Positions 11,101 through 20,821 of a stretch of DNA of 38,202 bases are shown here, one piece after another; the first letter of the stretch is position 1, and the number at the start of each line of letters is the position of its first letter. The notes beneath the pieces were generated by a model. It saw nothing but the letters and a program-made list of their open reading frames with translations. It made no database searches and was not told the origin of the DNA. The position numbers and the translations under genes are program-made. The stretch is taken from assembly GCA_012513515.1 (NCBI GenBank), contig JAAZCA010000030.1, forward strand, positions 1 through 38,202. Direction: 5' to 3'. Origin of the DNA: Myxococcales bacterium (GTDB lineage: Bacteria; UBA10199; 2-02-FULL-44-16; JAAZCA01).

Positions 11101-14100
11101 CATCCAAGTATGCTCCGGACGACATAAGGGATGCCAGAAAATTCTACGCCGAAAGCTTTGAAAATTACTCCAGCGCGTTCACCGATGGCACCTCCATACT
11201 CGGAGATATAGTGGTAGAAAATTTTTCGGTGCCCTTTGAGATAACCTACGGAAATGTCGGGCGCACGGACGCAGGGAGGGTGCAACTTTCCATCGGCGCA
11301 CTGGCCGAGCTTGCCTCCAAAGAAAAATGGAGCAGCCAGCATACCCGCAATGTGGCTGAAATCGCAAAGACCGTGGAATATTTGGTCGCAATAGGCGAGA
11401 TGACCCGCGAAGAGGCGTCCGACTGGGATTCCCTCGAAAAAGCGGTTATGGAGAAAATCTCGATTGCGACTGGGGAACAGACCGGCGCGCTTTCGGATTA
11501 CATGAGGCTAGCCAAATCGGAAGAGCCTACAGACGCTGCTGCTTCAAAGCCGAAAAACACCATCCGGGAGACTAAAAAAATGCCCTATGCGGTCGGCGTT
11601 TTAAAATGGCAAAAGCTCTTTGCGGAGCACGTAGCATCGCTCGCGGACATCTCCCGCGATGAAGCCGCCCTAGTTTCGGATGCGCTCATAAAATATCTTT
11701 ATGTCGCAGGAAGTGCAAAAAAACGCTTCTGGCCCAAGACACTCGAAAAAATTGTGGCCGCCTCCGGCATTGCGGACGAGGTCGTCGCTTTAGAAGATAT
11801 TAAATCCTTTCTGAAAAGTATGGGCTTTGAAACGGAGCATTCAATACATTCAGCGGCAGCTTCATCAGGAGATTTGCCGGAGGTGATCGCAGATAGGATA
11901 GCGGATGAGATATTTGAAGATTATAAAGCCCTTTTTCCTCTCAGAAAAAATAGCGCTGGGCGCGAGAGGATTCCGCTAAATCTCGACTTGATAGCCGAAA
12001 TTTCGGGCCTTCACCTGGGAGAACGCGGCCTGCCGAACGCAAACTCCGACGTGAAAAAATTCGAAGCACTCATCATCCCTCGCATCAACAAATACAATGA
12101 GAGCGCTAGCGGATCGCTGCGACATGAAGAGCATCTTCCAAGTGAAGGCATGCTCAATCAAAAATTCACCTCCGCGGCAAAAGACAGGGGCATGGATGGC
12201 AGCGAAAATATAGCCGCCGTTCGCCGTTCCCTTTTTTCGATGGCCGGATCCATACGGCGCGCCAAGCTCCCTGCCGACATGGAAATTGAGGAGGCGCTCC
12301 AAAAAACCGGGCTGATAGCATCGTCAGTTTCGGAGAACACGTCGCTTCTGAAATCGACGATGCAAGGACAGATCGCGTCGCTCAACCTTATCAACGAGGC
12401 GATCGACCATCCCAAATACGGGGTGGCTAAATTCCTCACGGACAACTACGAAGCCACTGGGATAAATCCTTCGGATCTCAAGAAGCTGATAGGACGATAT
12501 GCCAAGTTGAGGCTGTCTGGAAACCTGCCGGCGCAAATCAGACTGCTCGCCTTCGAATCGCTCGACCCGTCCAGTCCGGCGCTCGCGTCGCTCCTGGCAG
12601 ACTTATACGAGAGAATCGCCGCAGAATGGTTTTACTCCGCGCGCTTAGGCTTCTCAGATATAATGGAGATGGCCGACCTCTCGCTGGAGGATATATCAAA
12701 TGGCACGGCACCCCCTCCGGCAGACATCGAAGATATGAAAATCAGGGTGGTGACATTGGCGAAAATCGCCGAGTCATTCGAAGAAATATTGGAGGCGGAA
12801 AAGATTCTGCTCGCAATGGAAGATTTCCTCGGCATCGATACCACGAGGATGCCGATAATCCGGAAAGTTGAAAGCTCATTCTCCGGCGATATATCCGCTG
12901 TACACGCGAGCCTCGATGCAGAACTAAACGACGCCGTCTTGCGCATCAGCGGTTTCTATTCGGAGTCCTTAAGGCTCTACACCGAGGCAGCAGAGCTTGC
13001 CTCCGAACCCGCAGTTATGGAGGAAGAGGCCGCGAAAAATCAGCTGGAGAGAGCGATCTCATCCTCGGCAATACTCACGAAGCAGATCACCGAATTAGAT
13101 GCACTCACCCCTCTGGCGAGTAGAATCTACGAGATAATATCCTTGCGAAATTTCGACGCCGCCATAGCTAGCGCTTTGAAAAAGATCCCCGCCGAAATTC
13201 AGATCGACGAAGATTCGATGCCCGCCAACTCTCATGAGCTGGCGAGGCTCTACATCGGCAGAGCCGCCGATCTTCTGAGATCGGCTGAAACGAAGACACT
13301 CGAAAAGTGGGTAGCTGCGGAACATACACTAGCCGAGATCAGGGCTGAGGCGCGCAGAGTCGAAGTTGCAAAAACAGCCTCGAGGCTCGATTCGTTCAGC
13401 GCCGCGCTTGAAAACAAAACCGGAGAGCTGATCCCTATCCTTACGGAAGGCGTCAGGGCAAAGTTGGAAAAACTCGACGGCATAAAATCGGGATTGATTT
13501 CGGATGAGGCGCCCTCCGAGGAATTTCTCAGGGATGCGCTCCTGAGTTCAGACGCCCTATACGAAGGTGCCACCCACGGCATCGATAAAAGCGGCGCCTT
13601 GGCGGCGGAGATTTCCGACATATTGGAGCAAAGAAACCTCCTCGGACATACCGCAGGACTCTCCGAATCGATCGCAGCTGCTGAAGGCACCCTGCTAACC
13701 CACGGCCCAAGCGATCTACTCGAAGAGGCCCTCAGGCGCTGCAAAGAGGCGTTCGAAAAAGCGGAGGCGGCGCTCTCGCTTTTTGTAGAGGTTAAGAAGG
13801 ATATAACGACGGGGATAGACTCTATAAAGGCCGCCCTGGAAAACTACGAAGACAGGCTTCCGATCGCCCCCCCGTTTAAGCCAAAAACCGCGGAGGATAT
13901 GGAAATATTCGACGCCACCGAAATAGCCGACTTCAGCAGCAAACCCATATCCTCCAGGGCTCACAGGAGTGCAAAGGCAACGCTCGCTGCAATAACGAAT
14001 GCAAAAATCATAAGTTTCAAAGAGGGGAGCATGATCATCACCTCCCAGGAGGCGGAAAAATTCACGAGCTGGAAGAAACACGGGAGACGAACCCCGCTCA

Positions 14101-16946
14101 CGCTGCGCTTGGTGACAGGTGAAGTTAAGGAGATAGAACAAGGGCGATTCGGGATAAGGCTGGCAGATATCAGGGATATCGATCCTGAAAATCCGCACGT
14201 AAAAACGATACGAGCAGCCAAGCTCTTGGCCAACATAAGATCCTCTGAGACAGCATTTGCTGCAGACATAATATCGTCGGGGCAGAACATGCCGATCTCA
14301 TCCCTTTTGAGCGATCTTGCGCAATACGACCCGTCGACGGGAAAGGAAGGGGCGCTCGCCACAATCTCATCGTGGGCGATGAGAAATCTTCACATAATAC
14401 CGAGGGAGATTTACATAAATTACATATCCATCAACAAGAAAAATGCGCCGGAGCCGCTGAGCTACACCGAGGAAATACACGCGGCATGGCGAAAGCTGAA
14501 CGAGCTGGCACACGAAAATCCGGACATGGGGCCCCTCATTTTCTATCAAATCGGCCCGAATGGTGAAGAAATTGAGATATGGAAAAGGCCCGTCAAGATC
14601 GCGGAGGTAACGGAAAGCCTGAAGGAAAACAGCGGCCGAATAAGATCCTACGATATTCAGACGGCCAGGTGGGTTGAACAAAGCCTGTCCGACATTTTAG
14701 GCAACGCAAAGATTCTCAGATTTTCAATAGGGGGATCTTACAGGTCGTCGCCGATAAAAGCCCTCAACCTCAAAACCAACTACAGCATCACGGCCGACCC
14801 CGAGCTGATGAAGCTCGCGCGTCTCATGCTCCTGACCGAAGAGGATGAAGTTCTAAGGAGAGCGAGCAAGATGACCAGCGTCGATTTCCCCAGTTTTATG
14901 AACTGGCTGCTTTTTCCGATATCGATGGCGGCTCACGACGTGACGCCCCCTCTGACTACGAGAGAGGCGCAGGCGATAGCGCTTGAGGCGTACAATATCA
15001 TTCGAGGTTCGGCAAAAAAGATAGACCCGTCGGAGGTAAGGCCGGAGTCGCTGGCAGGATGGCTACAAACAACCCCCTTTTATGACGGAACGGAACAAAG
15101 TCTCACATCCCTGAAGAAAAAGGATGCGCTCGCCACGAGAATTTCAAACCTGATGTACATGCTGTCTATATACTCCGGCAACCCGCCAAAAGCCATCGAG
15201 TTCGACAGCATGATATCGGATGCGGAGTTCGGAAATTTCCTCGAACGAAAGTTTGCCGAGGAGGCGCAGTCCATATACCTCAACATGCATCTGCCAGTCC
15301 TCGTAAGTCCAGATAAAGACCTGTTCAAAAGCAACCCCGAAACCTTGGGGGTCGGCTCAGCGCAGCTATGGAGCATGCTCAGCATATTCGAACCGGCGAT
15401 GAAGGTAAGCCTCCCCGAATCGAATTCGCTTTCAGCGGTGCGCAAAATACTTAGCGGAGCGCCGGCGTGGATAAGAATCCTGATACAGAGGTTCCCTTCG
15501 CTTTCCAGACCGCTCTGCCTCATCGCACTCGTCTATGACCAGATGCCGGAATCATTCAGAGATGGGCTGTCCAAAGTCATGAGGGAGGTCATGACCGTTC
15601 CCAATAGTCCAAACGACGAAGAACGCGCCAAGCAGAGGATCATATCTTTTTATCGCGAACACGCCGCGCCGGGCGCTCACGGCCACCAGGGGATAATCCA
15701 GGCGCTCAATAGAAAAATCCCGGGAGGACACACGCTCGCAAGCTGGTGTTCGGGCAGCCATGATTTGGCGGAAGGATTTAAGGATAGATGGGAGGATTTC
15801 GAACCCGAAAACGTGATCAGGATAGCCTTTTTTGAGCTGACGAAGTTGCGGCCGGCGCTCGCAGCAAGGCTGATTGAAAAGATGGACGCAGAGAAAGACA
15901 AAGACCAATTGTACGCCCCGATCCTATCTTTCATAGAAAAGTATCCAGAAATGCGGAACCCGGTTCTTTCGCTGAGCGTCCTTTACCATAACATGGAAAC
16001 CGAATCGAAGAATGAGACACGCGATTTCCTCATGAACCTGGAATCCTCCAATCCGGAGGAACTCGTGAAGTTTTTACAAAAATTTTCCATTCAGAAGGCA
16101 ATAATAGACGCCTTGAAGGCGGATTCCGGCGTAGAGCGAAACATGAGCACAGCCGTATATCTCACCGGCGAGGAAAAACCATACATCCCGACTGAAATCC
16201 TCCCCCCTGCCATCAGGCTTCGTGCCATAATACCTGGCCTCGCGAAAATGAATCCAGATCAAGGCCATTTTATCAAAATCTTCCCCAAAGATAAAAACAG
16301 CAAAGTCCTCTTAAACCTTATAAAAACAGCTGAGAAATACCCTGAGATGGGATCTGCGGTTGTCTTGATGATTTTAGCGCAGTTCCGCATGGATGACGAG
16401 GCGCGCATAAATTTCCATAGATACTTCGAAAATATGCACAATCCCGGGCCAAAGGAGCTGGTCGATGCCATATTGGATCTACGCCTCGTTACACATCTCG
16501 AAGAAATAGTGAGCTCCTTCGACACAACAGATGATAGGGGGATGCCTCACGCCAATGCGAAGCCGGCAAAGCCAAGGCCCTCGAAAAAGGAAAAGGATGA
16601 CCCGCGCGGGGGAGGCGGATCGTCGGGCGGGACGCCAGCCGGAGGATCCGGGAGAACTTCTCCGCCTCAGACTCCACATCCGACCGCGTCCGCATACGGC
16701 AAATGGGCCGCTCAACGAGCGACGCCGCCGCTTTCACAATCATCGGAGATCGACGCCGGAGCCGCCGCGCTCCTCACATATCGGAGCCAGCAGAGCCAGA
16801 ACCCCGCCCGGATGCTTTCATCGGGTATGCCGAACGCAGGTGTATTTGGGATCCAGCAGATAACAACGCCTTTCATCCACACGCCGGCGACCTCCATCGT
16901 ATCGATGCAGGCCTTTACCGGAATTCGGCCGATGATCTTCAGATGA
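8124..16946 (+). CDS. Giant protein of unknown function (2,940 residues)
   Basis: A single uninterrupted 8.8-kb frame, the largest gene here, with base composition like its neighbours. I recognise no family. There is no signal peptide and no convincing membrane segment, so it is probably cytoplasmic or exported by an unusual route. The first ~60 residues are polar and disordered-looking. Most of the rest (about 60-2800) reads as dense amphipathic helix rich in Ala, Glu, Lys, Leu and Ser. A long heptad-like stretch runs at about 1590-1930, and a possible small beta module (PLTLRLVTGEVKEIEQG) sits near 1990. The C-terminus (2812-2860) is a basic Gly/Ser/Pro-rich linker followed by a Gln/Ser/Thr-rich tail. 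Only about five cysteines are visible in the whole chain. No P-loop, protease, nuclease or glycosyltransferase motif was found. A weak AGAGG lies 11 bp before the ATG. It stands alone: divergent from the radical SAM gene and ending 6 bp from convergent rimO. Confidence 0.9.
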   Translation: MTTIKDTQGDPHIHTQSQPSPTDGIDLADGQSVANGDQRDEFTTEQNPSKELAGIGSGGGPNIDAHATGPWELWEIRRELSELIKSASSSNFRNLDMQKILVEAIGRLQNNFDPQEKSAGSIPSERDIATALSRAFNYLYRHMPEASRSIEKSDIQRAQAGSSRDGFLFKLLKDFVSSNAAQLSLLGAKTQSGAWSKRSGPVMSFDATVKRVVTAQAIPLEIQAMARDLPDSEPMTELLTKAEAAGKGLSLFGTDESEIAAALSKNRERLRALKIIDELELARRNAIAVHTRETVNFDDPRIEELYKKVADDLEEWFNNNKITMEERPFLETALREYIAIRFSEQSDGKTMHHFDLSESAFEKTMALIEHSKGIENINAMYGLMARALSSLARSDSSREIEVEMEMTSAQRMGVTSTKSAAPRQRLVSPIFSFQKILGDDLYAKLDKFYSDVLSGSVPFVIDEDPAVEASHFYKFMFHYVSRCANEYGAENTAKKLKERGLEPRITKAIFLEVKDSYELFTNSTLELVRLFFKEAIPEKTAAATMSLKPTAREYETSVRKMSSSSRGGDGFINWKYDFKMRKAMPLKTFLGQISGVGEPGFEEEFNSYNLGITWKSMMNWGEVRANADGKTEEIGEKHWERMIENWKHIAEHFVRQESNPEGMPGSLLEFMKEYTPKDRSQESWLEDLDKKRNFAELKALAIANKPKGISELHWMMYAGWMASINRIEDLTVQPENYDAMIAAYYYLNALAAKYGEKMDFMEYLGCIFPVIARILLRADEELIKMHDSGLFHNIPYGAWSYRLLAQQIRNAGLESHTKVRGSTFEAHLSKEYRPELWNIRNYATGEMAEQLSMNREELIEFFSGFLMFAPEINARVAVFDAEGAQISHRAQGVESKYKFHLVESDWKHVTQGTSPSSSAERYVDDKIKSGHYTARTSEMRTFLSTAALLMPQGKLLRADGSELALDDAKKEFEKFAKEELLRSLIFAEISSSASKYAPDDIRDARKFYAESFENYSSAFTDGTSILGDIVVENFSVPFEITYGNVGRTDAGRVQLSIGALAELASKEKWSSQHTRNVAEIAKTVEYLVAIGEMTREEASDWDSLEKAVMEKISIATGEQTGALSDYMRLAKSEEPTDAAASKPKNTIRETKKMPYAVGVLKWQKLFAEHVASLADISRDEAALVSDALIKYLYVAGSAKKRFWPKTLEKIVAASGIADEVVALEDIKSFLKSMGFETEHSIHSAAASSGDLPEVIADRIADEIFEDYKALFPLRKNSAGRERIPLNLDLIAEISGLHLGERGLPNANSDVKKFEALIIPRINKYNESASGSLRHEEHLPSEGMLNQKFTSAAKDRGMDGSENIAAVRRSLFSMAGSIRRAKLPADMEIEEALQKTGLIASSVSENTSLLKSTMQGQIASLNLINEAIDHPKYGVAKFLTDNYEATGINPSDLKKLIGRYAKLRLSGNLPAQIRLLAFESLDPSSPALASLLADLYERIAAEWFYSARLGFSDIMEMADLSLEDISNGTAPPPADIEDMKIRVVTLAKIAESFEEILEAEKILLAMEDFLGIDTTRMPIIRKVESSFSGDISAVHASLDAELNDAVLRISGFYSESLRLYTEAAELASEPAVMEEEAAKNQLERAISSSAILTKQITELDALTPLASRIYEIISLRNFDAAIASALKKIPAEIQIDEDSMPANSHELARLYIGRAADLLRSAETKTLEKWVAAEHTLAEIRAEARRVEVAKTASRLDSFSAALENKTGELIPILTEGVRAKLEKLDGIKSGLISDEAPSEEFLRDALLSSDALYEGATHGIDKSGALAAEISDILEQRNLLGHTAGLSESIAAAEGTLLTHGPSDLLEEALRRCKEAFEKAEAALSLFVEVKKDITTGIDSIKAALENYEDRLPIAPPFKPKTAEDMEIFDATEIADFSSKPISSRAHRSAKATLAAITNAKIISFKEGSMIITSQEAEKFTSWKKHGRRTPLTLRLVTGEVKEIEQGRFGIRLADIRDIDPENPHVKTIRAAKLLANIRSSETAFAADIISSGQNMPISSLLSDLAQYDPSTGKEGALATISSWAMRNLHIIPREIYINYISINKKNAPEPLSYTEEIHAAWRKLNELAHENPDMGPLIFYQIGPNGEEIEIWKRPVKIAEVTESLKENSGRIRSYDIQTARWVEQSLSDILGNAKILRFSIGGSYRSSPIKALNLKTNYSITADPELMKLARLMLLTEEDEVLRRASKMTSVDFPSFMNWLLFPISMAAHDVTPPLTTREAQAIALEAYNIIRGSAKKIDPSEVRPESLAGWLQTTPFYDGTEQSLTSLKKKDALATRISNLMYMLSIYSGNPPKAIEFDSMISDAEFGNFLERKFAEEAQSIYLNMHLPVLVSPDKDLFKSNPETLGVGSAQLWSMLSIFEPAMKVSLPESNSLSAVRKILSGAPAWIRILIQRFPSLSRPLCLIALVYDQMPESFRDGLSKVMREVMTVPNSPNDEERAKQRIISFYREHAAPGAHGHQGIIQALNRKIPGGHTLASWCSGSHDLAEGFKDRWEDFEPENVIRIAFFELTKLRPALAARLIEKMDAEKDKDQLYAPILSFIEKYPEMRNPVLSLSVLYHNMETESKNETRDFLMNLESSNPEELVKFLQKFSIQKAIIDALKADSGVERNMSTAVYLTGEEKPYIPTEILPPAIRLRAIIPGLAKMNPDQGHFIKIFPKDKNSKVLLNLIKTAEKYPEMGSAVVLMILAQFRMDDEARINFHRYFENMHNPGPKELVDAILDLRLVTHLEEIVSSFDTTDDRGMPHANAKPAKPRPSKKEKDDPRGGGGSSGGTPAGGSGRTSPPQTPHPTASAYGKWAAQRATPPLSQSSEIDAGAAALLTYRSQQSQNPARMLSSGMPNAGVFGIQQITTPFIHTPATSIVSMQAFTGIRPMIFR

Positions 16947-16952
16947 CCACTG

Positions 16953-18272
16953 TCAGTCAACCACGCTGCCGACTAGGTCGTAATGATGCGCTTCGGTGAT
17001 GTTGACGGTGACAAAACTTCCGGATCTTGCGAAACCTTCGTTGATATAGACGACGCCGTCGAACTCCGGCGCCTGCCCTTCGTGACGCGCCTGAACCAGC
17101 ATCTCGGTCTCCTCTGAAGGACCTTCCACCAAAACATCTACTCGCCTCCCGAGGTAGCGCTGGTTGTTGCTCAGAGAAATTTCTCTCTGCAGTTCCATCG
17201 CCTCCTTCATGCGCTCCTCGACAATCTTGGGATGAACCTTCTCCTTCAATTTCGCGGCAGGCGTACCATCCTCTGGCGAAAAGGTGAAAACTCCGAGATG
17301 CTCGAACCTGATATCGCCCATAAAATCGAGGAGCTCGTCGAACTCCTTCTGAGTTTCTCCCGGAAAGCCGACAATCAGAGATGTCCTTATCGAAACGCCG
17401 GGGACGCGCTCCCTCAGCTTCCTGAGAAGGCCGCGTATTTCGCTCCCATCGCCTTTGCGTTTCATCATCTTGAGTATCCTGTCGTTTATATGCTGAACCG
17501 GAAGGTCGATATAGGAACAGATGTCATTTCTGTCGCGCATCAGCTCTATGACCTCGTCGGAAAATTTGTGCGGATAGGCGTAGAGAATTCTCAGCCATTT
17601 GTCTCCGCCCTTCAGGTCCGATAGGCTGCGCAGAAGCTTCGCAAAATCGGTCCCGATATCCACGCCGTAAGCTGTAGTGTCCTGCGCGATGATGTTTATC
17701 TCTTTTACTCCATCCGAAAGCATCCTCTGCGCCTCGCTCAAAATGGATTCGATCGGGCGAGAGCGAAATTTTCCGCGAAGCTTCGGAATGATACAAAAAG
17801 AACACGGGTGAAGACACCCCTCTGAAATCTTGAGATATGCAACATGCCTGGCGGTCGTACGCAGGCGTTCCGTACGATGATCGTAGATATACCCGGGTCT
17901 CCCCACCTCGACATGCTGTGTTCCGTCCCAGGACTTTATGAGTTCGACTATCTTGTGAAAGTCCCCCGTGCCTATGAAAATATCCACCTCGGGAAGGAGT
18001 TCGGCGAGCTCGCCCCTGTAGCGCTGCGGCAGACATCCAGCGACCACTAGCAATTTACAGGAGCCCTTTTTCTTGAACTCCGCCATCTCGAGTATGGTGT
18101 CTATAGCCTCCCTCTTCGCATCCTCCACAAATGCGCAGGTGTTGACGACTATGGCCTCGGCCTCTTTCGGCTCATCGATCAGGTCATGCCCCCCCTTCAC
18201 AAGGGCCGCGAGCATGATTTCCGAATCGACCAGATTTTTGGGGCATCCAAGAGAGATAAAATGAAGTTTCAT
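16953..18272 (-). CDS. rimO: Ribosomal protein uS12 methylthiotransferase RimO
   Basis: A 439-residue member of the MiaB/RimO methylthiotransferases. The UPF0004 domain carries cluster ligands Cys10 (ISLGCPKN), Cys46 and Cys80. The radical SAM motif Cys153-x3-Cys157-x2-Cys160 (EGCLHPCSFC) and a C-terminal TRAM domain complete it. The ISLGCPKNLVDSE start and EGCLHPC motif are characteristic of RimO rather than MiaB. It adds a methylthio group to an aspartate of uS12 in the ribosome. An AGGA site lies 6 bp before the ATG. It sits 7 bp after the propeller lipoprotein gene and probably shares its transcript. Its 3' end is 6 bp from the end of the convergent giant gene. Confidence 0.97.
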   Translation of the reverse strand: MKLHFISLGCPKNLVDSEIMLAALVKGGHDLIDEPKEAEAIVVNTCAFVEDAKREAIDTILEMAEFKKKGSCKLLVVAGCLPQRYRGELAELLPEVDIFIGTGDFHKIVELIKSWDGTQHVEVGRPGYIYDHRTERLRTTARHVAYLKISEGCLHPCSFCIIPKLRGKFRSRPIESILSEAQRMLSDGVKEINIIAQDTTAYGVDIGTDFAKLLRSLSDLKGGDKWLRILYAYPHKFSDEVIELMRDRNDICSYIDLPVQHINDRILKMMKRKGDGSEIRGLLRKLRERVPGVSIRTSLIVGFPGETQKEFDELLDFMGDIRFEHLGVFTFSPEDGTPAAKLKEKVHPKIVEERMKEAMELQREISLSNNQRYLGRRVDVLVEGPSEETEMLVQARHEGQAPEFDGVVYINEGFARSGSFVTVNITEAHHYDLVGSVVD

Positions 18273-18279
18273 GGCATTC

Positions 18280-19590
18280 CTATGGTATGAATATCAGCCC
18301 GCTCGGCGTAAAACCACCAACCCCTATCCCAGACTGGACAGAGGTCATCTTCCCTTCACTGTCGTAGGTCATTACGGATACGGTGTTCGACCCTTCGTTG
18401 GCTACGAATAAAACTCTGTTCGCAGTCGATATCGCCAACGCCCTAGCCCTCTCCCCACCGCTGTTCATCGAAAAGCCTGTATCCGAAACATTTCCCCCTT
18501 CATCATAAGTGAATGATCTTATCGTTCCGCCAGCGACGTTCTGATTCGCAACGAATATTATCTTTCTGGAGGTGTCCAGAATTATATCGCGCGGCCTGGT
18601 TCCATGGCTGTTTATTACTCTCTCCCTCCTTAAGGCGCCATCATCGCCGTATGAAAAAACGGTGAGGTCGTTGGAATCGAAATTCACGCAAAAAAGCAGG
18701 TCATATTCCCTGTCGACGGCCAGAGCCACGGGCTGCGATACACCATCCCCAAAAGGAGAGCTGGCGACTTTCTCCAGCTCGCCGCCCGAACTGTAGGTAA
18801 AGGCGGCGATGTCGTTCGTTGTGTTGTTGGCAAGAAAAAGAAATTTTCCGCCATCGTCTATAGCCACGTCGTACGGATTAAACCCATCCACTCCATCGAC
18901 CTCAACGAATGAAAGGCCGCCGGTTTCATCGTCGGAAATAAATGATGATACGGTGGAAGACCCAAAGTTGGATGTGAAAAGGATCCTGTTTGTCGCGTCG
19001 AACGCGAGCTCGTTCACACCTGTCGCCTCCGCGCTCACCGGATCGCGCAGCGCAACCAGAGATCCGTCCTCAAATGAATAGGTAAACTCCGATATCGTCG
19101 CGCTGTGAGCCGCATAGAGCGTCTGCGTCCTTGAATCGTGCGCAAGCCCTATCGGGAATCCACCCCCCGCAGAGGTTAGGGAAAGCTCCGATATCTTCGA
19201 TGTCGAGCTGTCGAAGTCAAAAGCTACTATCTCGTTTGAACCCTTGTTCGCAACATACAGCATGCTTCGATATGTGTAACCGCTGCTTTTCGTGGTCTCG
19301 ACGCCATCGGGATCGGCAAGGGTTATCTTCACAGAGCCCGTCTGATCGGCAGGCGGAGCTATAACCTTTATCCTCGTGGATTCGATGCTTACGACAACCG
19401 CATTTTCATCGCCGAAGGTAACGGTCGAATCTGCTAGAAATCCGCGTCCGACGAGCAGGACCTCGTTTCCTCCGCTCGTGCTTCCGGCTGACGGGGTGAC
19501 GGTGTTGATGTGAATGTCATCGGTGACAGTTCCGCATGAAGCGATCATCATGCAGATCGACGCCACAACAGAAACTGCAGCTTTTTTCAT
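18280..19590 (-). CDS. Lipoprotein with IPT/TIG domain and seven-bladed lactonase-type beta-propeller
   Basis: The ATG at 19590 is chosen although the frame is open to 19779. It gives a lipoprotein signal peptide (MKK, a hydrophobic run, lipobox IASC with Cys19) and a GGGGAT ribosome-binding site. The mature 418 residues contain a TIG/IPT immunoglobulin-like domain at about 30-108 (TPSAGSTSGGNEVLLVGRGF). Seven repeats follow of the form LFVANxGSNxVxxFxYxxxG, each one propeller blade, filling about 110-436. Such YncE/lactonase-like propellers usually serve as binding scaffolds in the periplasm or at the surface, and an enzymatic role is not evident. It sits just upstream of rimO and diverges from ychF, sharing a 130-bp intergenic region. 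Confidence 0.88.
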   Translation of the reverse strand: MKKAAVSVVASICMMIASCGTVTDDIHINTVTPSAGSTSGGNEVLLVGRGFLADSTVTFGDENAVVVSIESTRIKVIAPPADQTGSVKITLADPDGVETTKSSGYTYRSMLYVANKGSNEIVAFDFDSSTSKISELSLTSAGGGFPIGLAHDSRTQTLYAAHSATISEFTYSFEDGSLVALRDPVSAEATGVNELAFDATNRILFTSNFGSSTVSSFISDDETGGLSFVEVDGVDGFNPYDVAIDDGGKFLFLANNTTNDIAAFTYSSGGELEKVASSPFGDGVSQPVALAVDREYDLLFCVNFDSNDLTVFSYGDDGALRRERVINSHGTRPRDIILDTSRKIIFVANQNVAGGTIRSFTYDEGGNVSDTGFSMNSGGERARALAISTANRVLFVANEGSNTVSVMTYDSEGKMTSVQSGIGVGGFTPSGLIFIP

Positions 19591-19720
19591 GTCGATATCC
19601 CCGATCTGGACCTTCGGGTCCGGTATCCATCGATGCCTGCGGAGATTACCCCGAAAAACCGACAAAATAAAATAAATTTCGTCGTTGAAATGAAATTCCG
19701 GCTCTGGCAGCCTCGCACTC

Positions 19721-20821
19721 ATGGGACTCAACTGCGGAATAGTGGGGCTGCCTAACGTCGGGAAATCGACTATTTTCAACGCGATGACCGACGCGAGCGT
19801 CCCCGCCGAAAACTACCCTTTCTGCACGAAGGACCAAAATACCGGCATGGCATTCCTACCCGATTCAAGGCTTCAAAGGATCGCCGAAATATTCAAACCT
19901 GAAAGGGTCATCCCGACGCAGGTTGAATTCGTCGATATCGCCGGATTGGTAGAGGGGGCGCACAAGGGGGAAGGGTTAGGAAATAAATTCCTTGGCCACA
20001 TCAGGAACGTCGATGCGATCATCCACGTCGTAAGGTGCTTCGACGCCCCAAATGTCGTCCACAGCTATTCATCCGTCGATCCCCTGCGCGACATAGAGGT
20101 CGTGGAGACGGAATTGAAGCTCGCCGATCTTGAAACGGTATCCAGGCGGCACGAGAAAATCGCGCACGCGGCAAAAACAGGAAGCGCGGAGGCAAAAAAA
20201 GAGCTTCCCGCACTGGAGGCCGTAAAGGCGACACTCGAAGAGGGAGAGGCTGCCTCGTCCGCAAATCTCTCAAACGAAGATCGTCAGATGATATCCGGCC
20301 TGAACCTTATCACCACAAAGCCGGTGATATATCTTCTCAACGTGAATGAATCAGACGTCAAGAACCCCTCTCAAATCGTGCAGAGAGTTCTCGACCACTG
20401 CGCTTCACGCAGGATTCCCGCGGTTGAGGTGTGCGGATCGATCGAGGGGGAACTATCCGATCTTGATGAAGATGCCAGAAAGGAATTTCTCGCCGATCTC
20501 GGCCTTGCCGAGGGAGGGCTGGGAAGGCTCGTACACGCAGCATACGCGCTGCTGGACCTCATCACATTCTTCACCAAGGATGGTCCGGAGGTGCGCGCGT
20601 GGACGGTCGTGCGCGGCACGAAGGCCCCACAGGCCGCGGGCAAAATCCATTCGGATTTCGAAAAGGGATTTATCAGGGCCGAGGTTTATGGTTTTGACGA
20701 ACTCAACGCCGCAGGATCTGAACAGAAGTTAAAGGAGTCAGGGCTTGTCAGAATAGAAGGACGGGACTATGTTGTAAAAGACGGAGATGTGATACATTTT
20801 CGGTTCAACATCTCCAGCTAG
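19721..20821 (+). CDS. ychF: Redox-regulated ATPase/GTPase YchF (Obg-related)
   Basis: A 366-residue YchF with P-loop GLPNVGKS at 9-16 and the DIAGLVEGAHKGEGLGNKFL switch region. The G4 position reads NVNE instead of NKxD, the change that makes YchF prefer ATP. A C-terminal TGS domain ends in GDVIHFRFN. The family associates with ribosomes and modulates stress responses. The standard MGxxCGIVGLPNVGKS N-terminus fixes the start at 19721, though no strong ribosome-binding site is visible. The stop codon runs directly into a palindromic element at 20821-20845. Confidence 0.97.
   Translation: MGLNCGIVGLPNVGKSTIFNAMTDASVPAENYPFCTKDQNTGMAFLPDSRLQRIAEIFKPERVIPTQVEFVDIAGLVEGAHKGEGLGNKFLGHIRNVDAIIHVVRCFDAPNVVHSYSSVDPLRDIEVVETELKLADLETVSRRHEKIAHAAKTGSAEAKKELPALEAVKATLEEGEAASSANLSNEDRQMISGLNLITTKPVIYLLNVNESDVKNPSQIVQRVLDHCASRRIPAVEVCGSIEGELSDLDEDARKEFLADLGLAEGGLGRLVHAAYALLDLITFFTKDGPEVRAWTVVRGTKAPQAAGKIHSDFEKGFIRAEVYGFDELNAAGSEQKLKESGLVRIEGRDYVVKDGDVIHFRFNISS

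Noticed and set aside
19591-19779. A 63-residue N-terminal extension of the propeller lipoprotein
   Set aside because: It overlaps the divergent ychF start and would bury the lipoprotein signal peptide that begins at 19590.
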